In this document: positions 58,295 through 64,000 of the stretch, piece after piece
Position numbering within the stretch: position 1 is the stretch's first letter
Layout: every line of letters begins with the position of its first letter
Assembly (NCBI GenBank): GCA_022702545.1
Contig: JAHRBC010000001.1
Span: 1,178,001-1,242,000, forward strand
Source of the DNA: Phycomyces nitens
Taxonomy: Eukaryota; Mucoromycota; Mucoromycetes; Mucorales; Phycomycetaceae
Direction of reading: 5' to 3'
Length of the DNA: 64,000 bases
Made by a program: the position numbers and the translations under genes
The notes under the pieces: generated by a model
Told to the model about the DNA's origin: nothing
Database searches by the model: none
What the model saw: only the letters and a program-made list of their open reading frames with translations

Positions 58295-61200
58295 GTTGCT
58301 CTTTATAAATATATCAAAATAAACTAATTTTATCCTAAAATTGAACATAACCCATATTAATGTGTATATTTTGTTTTGATTTTCTTAGTTCCCTTTTTTG
58401 TACCGAATGAGGTCATTGTGGTTCAACAATCTCCTGTTTGAGCCACTGATGTGGCGCAACACATCCAAGACCTATTAAACAATTCCTAGGCCTACAAAAG
58501 GCCCATTTCCTTTTAGCCAGCCCTATAGAATATTCCTTCTTTTTTATTATCTTTAGTATTCACATAATATGGGTCTATAATTATTGACAAAAGCTATTTA
58601 TAACTCTTTAATGCTTCACGAGCGATCGAATTGAAATCGAGTGACATTTAATTTCTTGTTAGTTTATACAAATATATGATGATATATTACACATAATTTA
58701 ATAGGTATACACATCTTGCCAAGCATTAAATTAAAATGTTCTTTTTTTTGGTCCCAAAATAAAGCCACAGATCTTGTTTGTATTAATTATTATAAGCACA
58801 CCTCTTTGTCTGTGCGTAGTGGTGTCATTATACCGTTTCAACCCAAGAAAGAAAAAAGTAATTGGTTAGTGGCTGAGAGAACTGCCAATTGGTCTCAAGA
58901 GGCTTTGAAACCCGCGAGTTAAAGAAGAACCGGAAAATCTCTACAAGATCGAGTATGATAACCATGGTACTCATCCATGGCTTTGAATTGAGAGTATATT
59001 AACAAGCAGACAATACAATTAGAATCATAGCAACTTATAACGACAAGCCACTATTTTTGTACAACTCTCTTTCTCTCTTTTTTTTTAAATGGGAATACCA
59101 TGGTTTGTAAGGTTCATCATTTGTATAACAGTTCTTGGAGTGCGTTTGCCCAGTTGTTTTATAAGCCCAAACGATTTTTGCTTTCTTCCTAGCCAGTCAT
59201 TCTGTGGTCAATTAGCCCATCATCATACTTGACCACAGTATCCTCATCTTGGATCTCAAAAAAGAAAAGGTATAATTGACTTCTTTTGCTATGGTCCGAA
59301 AACGTAAAATATGTAGAGATATTGATTTTGTCTTTAAGCTAAACAATGTTCTTGATGAGTGGTGATGTGCTGATTTAAAGAGACATAGCCTTGGTGATAA
59401 TACTAGCTGATTTATTCACTATAGAACTTGATAATCAAAGGGGTGTCACAGTATATGAATCCAATGAGTACAATTACCTTTGAAAACAACTCTGGGTGGC
59501 AAGTCTCAGAATGGTTATACTCTGAGGGATAAAAGTATTGAGCTGTGTCCAATTGTTTTTGTTTTTTTGGCATTCATTTTTTCTCTCCAGGTTCGATAAA
59601 GTGAGAGAGCAGGTACAATGCCCCCTTTTTTTGTTGGCCAAGAAACATTCCACTAAAAGAATTATATACGACTAGCAAGCAAAAACTATATTGAGAATCT
59701 TTACAAGAGGTTTTTTAAAAAAAAGGGTATTGGCGGTCCAAACTTTCTTGTATCTTCCAAGTAACATTGAGTCAAAATAACAAAATTATGTATTCTCACT
59801 AGCATTCAACACAGTGTGATATTTGGTATTCAAGCTAAAATGGACCAAGTCAAATCGTATTAGATTATTAAATCGACTAAATATTTCTATGGGTATTTAT
59901 AATTATTGAAATATAATTAGTCACCCTGGATACTAGTCATCACAGTGGCCATAGTGATAGTTTGACGAGATACTTCTTGACAATGTCCAATGGTGGGTCA
60001 GACATACTACTTTTTTTTGCCAAAGTTTATGGTAAAGATACCATGGTCAGCAAATAGTATAGACCTCGATCCAATAAAGAACTTTTAGAGTCGTCTCAAC
60101 AACATGCTTAGAGATGAGAAATCTCGTCTTATTATTATGCCTTGGTTGGAGATAGTCTTGATAAAATAACGGGCAGATACCTCACTTGGAACTTTTTTTT
60201 AAAATGTGAGCACTTATTAGGTGCTAATAGTAGTTGGTGTCCTTTTTTTTTTAAAAAAAAAAAAAAAAACATTGATAGAGATGAGGGTAATTCGACAAGT
60301 AAGGGCCTGTGTAATTCTAAATATTTTTTTAGCTATGCCATGCCAGCTTAGCCAAACTATGAATTGATTTGAGCTAATTGACCGGGTTTATGTATATAAA
60401 GACATTATTTTTATTGAATGCAAAACCTGGCCTTGCAACATGGATTGATGCAGAATAAATGATTTTCTAGAAACCATCAAAAAATATTCAATATTTGTTT
60501 TATGTTGGCCTGGACAAATGCTGCTGTATATTTTATTCATACTAATGAATAAAAATAATGTGGAATATAATGTAAAGCTTCCAGACTCTCGATTGTTACT
60601 AAGCAGTATAAGCACAGCAACAGGTTCCATGTATAAATGAATAAACCACACATTTCGCAACATGGATTTATTTGTATGCTTGTAGTAATCATGAAAATAT
60701 GCAGTGATGGTTAAGCACAGTTGTCAGGGTACATATTTAAGCACTGTTTGCACATAGTCAGAAATAAGATTGCAGATTTTGATAGTTTGACAATACAGAA
60801 TATGTATAGCTGTGAAGTACTAGTGCAAATGATTTATAAACTGTCCGATTAAAGGTACTATATTACCATATCAACAAAGGAATACTCTTTAGAAAAAAAG
60901 AAAGAAAGAAAGAAAAAAGACTCTGATTTTTTAGATGCTTTGATACGGATAGGATTACAAGTGAACCAAAGATTCCTATTGGGAATGAAGCAAGGATTAC
61001 AGATAGCAAACACAAATGTAGTATCCATCTACATACAAGTGCACAAACAGGGGTAGTCAAAATCAAGAAAACAAAACGGTGTCTAATAAATACAGAAAAT
61101 AAAAATCGGTTTACAAGTTTTTTTAATTTATAGAATTGTTTCAATTAAAAACAATTATATCTATAGAAAGCACTATGCACCACATGGAACGAGTAAATAG

Positions 61201-62800
61201 ACCTGGTTGCATAAGAAAGTACTCAATATAGACCTGGTACTATAACTAAAGAGTGAGAGAAATAGGTTATGCAAGGGGGAGGGGCTTAAGATGGACAAGG
61301 TATTTGTGTATATCAACCGCTCAAGGTACAGGAGAAGAATATAGAGAAACTTAAAGGAGATTGAGTATTTAGTTGTATATTCTGCCAGAGAGTACCTGTT
61401 TATAGTCTATAAAAACAATAAACTATAGTAATACTATTTTATTAAAATAACAATAATAGTAAATAACTTGGACATAATGTTCTCACAGAATCTGTCACTT
61501 TGGATATTATTTGCTGTCTAGTTGGTTGGCTTTTAGAGCATGAATTATAGAATCAGGTAAAGCTTATATGCATATACTACATAGGGTTTTATACTCCAAG
61601 GAATCAGTTACTCAGCCTCACATACAGAACAAATATACATAACAAGTCATTATAAATCAAATTGTGTGCGATGTAAATGTACCACACAAATGTATTATGA
61701 TCGCGATCGTCGTTCCAAGCAAACAAACATAATCAAGGAGGGAAAATCTTTAGACAATGTGGAGCCTTACTCCCTAAGATATAATACTCCTTTTATAGTG
61801 TAAATGTAATTTTTGGATAATATATATATATCTTGGAGATGGTGTAATGTGGGCGCATATGTAGGAGTCTTGAAACCAGGATTTAGCAATAGTCTGTATG
61901 GTTTATAAATCGGTTCCAAGCATTGAACTTTTTTTAGCTAATATATATATATAGAACTTTAAGCTCATCAAAGTATTAAAGCCACACACTTAACCGTACG
62001 GTTGGTTAGGTTGGTCATCCTATCCAACAGACACTTTATTTTATGTTGAATTGGTACTTTTTGGTGTATTATTAAAACATGTAAAGGTAATTACTATATA
62101 CTTTTATGGTTGATCCGAGTAATGTCAAGTAAATCTTCAAATTTGATTTGTAGTATTTAATATTGAATATCTTGCATTTTAACGCAATACTATAAGCTCA
62201 TTATATCCGTAATACATCAATCTTAATATCTAGAGACATATCTAGCCCTTTATATATGCCAGATCAATGTCTAGGTATGTACAGACTCATAACACAGGAA
62301 TAAGCTATGATTCAATATCTGGTTCAAAGCAAGAATTATACTCACAAAACAGATCAATCAAGATTTAACACTGGATTTTGTGTCAAAATCAAAAGGCTTG
62401 ATCATATCTTCAATATATTGACCATTTTTATGATTATATTACTTTAACAAAAGATATAGCTTATGTATTCAACAGTGTTTTTGTAAGACGATATTTTTTT
62501 TCATCTTACTATCCTTACTCATATGGAAATATAGAAACAATTGTATATATTGGATTTTTAGATAAATAAACATTCTTTTGCGACCATAAAAAAAAATGAG
62601 AAATTTGTTGAAATCCCTGTATTTTTATAAGCTGTAGAGAAAACAAGGCAAATAATATATACAGAGTTCTTGGCAAAAGGTTCTTATTCTGAACCGCATT
62701 TACTATGAAGAACTGATTTTTTTATATAGAGAAAAAAAAAGGTTCTTTGAGAGATGCAGGTTCATTATGGTACTACATGCCATGTAGTAGATATGGTGCA

Positions 62801-62808
62801 TATAAATA
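62801..62808 (+). promoter_or_regulatory. TATA box of the aspartic protease gene
   Basis: TATAAATA lies 83-90 bp upstream of the chosen ATG at 62891, which supports that start over in-frame codons further upstream. Confidence 0.6.
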
Positions 62809-62890
62809 CGCAAAGGCGTATTTACTCATAAATTTCTTTCCTTCTTCTTTTTTTCAACTCATCATTGCCCTTGTCCTCTACTTTTGCCTT

Positions 62891-64000
62891 ATGTATCTTT
62901 ATTCTTTTATACTCTTATTGGGGACTGTTGGCCTGGCAAGCCCAGTCCCAATTGCTAATTCTGCACCTGGAATAATACGCATGCCCATCTTTAAAGATTC
63001 ACAATCGAATAGAATGATTACCAAGACTCGCAAGCGAGAAATATCTGGAAACCAAGGCCCATTCAAATCTAGACTCTTCAATGACTATGGCTCACAGTAT
63101 CTTGTTCAGTTATACGTTGGCACTCCCCCACAGAAATTTACCGTGACCCTTGATACTGGAAGGTAATATTGGCATTCAAGGATCATTGGAGACCAAACAC
63201 CAAGACCATTTCTATTGATAATATAAACTGACCTTTATATATATAAACAAATCAGTGCAAATATGTGGATTCCTTCTGCCAAATGCGATCCTGATCTCTG
63301 TCCATACACTCGGTTTGACCAGACCAAATCCTCGACCTTTGCAGACACTGGAAAGGCCTTTGTTATTCAGTATGGCATTGGAAATGCTACCGGTATTTAC
63401 GGAACAGACACCGTTTCAATTGCTGGCGCCACTGTAGATCACCAACAATTTGGGCTGGCTACGTCAACTTACAATATCCTTACTGATGTCGTTTCATTCG
63501 AGGATATTTCACAGCCCAAAAAGACCGACCAAGAGCTGGCTGCAATATCTGACAATGTCGAGAATGGAATACTTGGAATAGGCTTCCCTCAACTCGCTAT
63601 TCCTACCGCAAGTAGAGAGAAGCCACACGATCCGCTCGTTTTCAGCATGGTCAAACAAAACATCATCAAGGAACCAGTGTTTTCTGTCTATCTTGGTGCG
63701 GCTACAGACATGGGATGGGCTGGAGAGATAATATTTGGTGGAATTGATCCTTCAAAATATAGTGGTGATCTTGAATACCTTGCCGTACCCCCATACAATC
63801 CTGTCAGCCGAGAAATATCCTTGGACCCATCTTCTGCAAAATCCATCGACGACTATTTCTATTGGCAAGTCTATAGCCAAGGAATCTCGGCCACCAATGG
63901 AAATTCTACAACAAGCTTTCCTATATCCCTTGACAAAGGCTTCATCTTTGACACTGGATCGACTCTGTCTTATTTACCTCAATCCATAGTTGAGCCCATA
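62891..64000 (+). CDS. Secreted pepsin-like aspartic protease (partial, runs off the window)
   Basis: Two exons (62891-63162 and 63256 to the window end) give 339 residues with no stop yet. The start gives a clean signal peptide (MYLYSFILLLGTVGLA-SPVP). A propeptide follows, ending in a Kex2-like KR site (TKTRKR-EISG). The mature part has YVGTPPQKFTVTLDTGSA with the first catalytic Asp split by the intron just after it, the flap region with YGIGNATGIYG, GILGIGFP, FGGIDPSKYSG, and the second catalytic site FDTGSTLSYLP near 63950. Family A1 endopeptidase, acting in the secretory pathway or outside the cell. A hydrophilic insert before GILGIGFP (DISQPKKTDQELAAISDN) resembles the loop insertions of yapsins. 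Only the last part of the C-lobe is missing. Confidence 0.93.

Larger units (their letters stand above)
58219..62890. other. Long gene-poor AT-rich region
   Basis: About 4.7 kb. It starts with five CCTTCA units (58261-58294). There are many A/T homopolymers, (TA)n tracts, and small palindromes such as AACCGTACGGTT at 61992-62003. Short ORFs (for example minus 60863-61144, hydrophobic) lack motifs or partners. I see no gene, tRNA or clear transposon. Confidence 0.5.

Noticed and set aside
60863..61144. Hydrophobic 93-codon ORF on the minus strand
   Set aside because: Composition follows the T-rich strand; no topology or motif of a known family and no promoter evidence.

Overview
This is a eukaryotic, almost certainly fungal, nuclear window. 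The genes carry many short spliceosomal introns (mostly 45-110 bp), the long intergenic tracts are AT-rich and full of A/T homopolymers and simple repeats, and the proteins are typical fungal ones (Ole1-type desaturase with a C-terminal cytochrome b5, P450-reductase fusion, Gid7, Tvp15, Pex11). Intron density, AT-richness and the style of the proteins suggest an early-diverging Mucoromycota/Mucorales-like fungus. That placement is an inference and the genus is not resolved. No virus, CRISPR array, bacterial operon or convincing tRNA/rRNA gene was seen.

Layout. 0.2-1.9 kb: CaMK-type kinase (+). 5.7-7.6 kb: F-box protein (+). 8.7-9.2 kb: GNAT acetyltransferase (+). 9.6-11.3 kb: coiled-coil/proline-rich protein of unknown function (+). 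11.5-12.3 kb: Cu/Zn superoxide dismutase (-). 14.9-15.5 kb: minisatellite of exactly 41 x 14 bp. 18.6-19.9 kb: ribosomal protein eL8 (+), with a 59-bp mariner-like miniature element just upstream. 20.25-20.52 kb: a foldback (MITE-like) element. 22.3-26.2 kb: self-sufficient P450-reductase fusion with an extra N-terminal, ubiquitin-like-looking domain (-). 26-31 kb: gene-poor. 31.1-32.7 kb: CCCH zinc-finger protein (+). 32.9-33.6 kb: Dgk1-like CTP-dependent diacylglycerol kinase (-). 34.3-35.1 kb: Mediator subunit Med10 (+). 35.4-36.9 kb: mitochondrial processing peptidase beta (+). 37.4-39.7 kb: heptapeptide-repeat protein (+). 42.2-43.6 kb: delta-9 desaturase (+). 44.0-46.3 kb: Gid7/WDR26 (+). 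46.7-50.8 kb: Vps41 (+). 51.0-51.7 kb: Tvp15-like (+). 52.9-53.7 kb: Pex11 (-). 53.9-56.6 kb: TM9SF/Emp70 (-). 57.1-58.2 kb: MARVEL-like four-TM protein (+). 62.9 kb to the window end: secreted pepsin-like aspartic protease (+, cut by the edge).

The genes are mostly unrelated housekeeping functions and form no operon-like cluster. Several touch lipid metabolism and membrane traffic (desaturase, P450 fusion, diacylglycerol kinase, Pex11, Vps41, Tvp15, TM9SF), but chance proximity is enough to explain this. Exon models were built by hand from splice consensus, reading-frame continuity and family motifs. The start and end given for each CDS are the span from start to stop, and exons are listed in the evidence.

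Most interesting observations: (1) eight GC-AG introns, all between 44.6 and 57.3 kb (8 of about 43 introns there, 0 of about 35 before); (2) a perfect CCGCGGAAC inverted repeat with CGG-N16-CCG spacing in the PEX11 promoter, the geometry of yeast oleate response elements; (3) the extra N-terminal domain on the P450-reductase fusion; (4) the exact 14-bp minisatellite; (5) two miniature inverted-repeat elements; (6) a CaMK lacking the usual activation-loop threonine.
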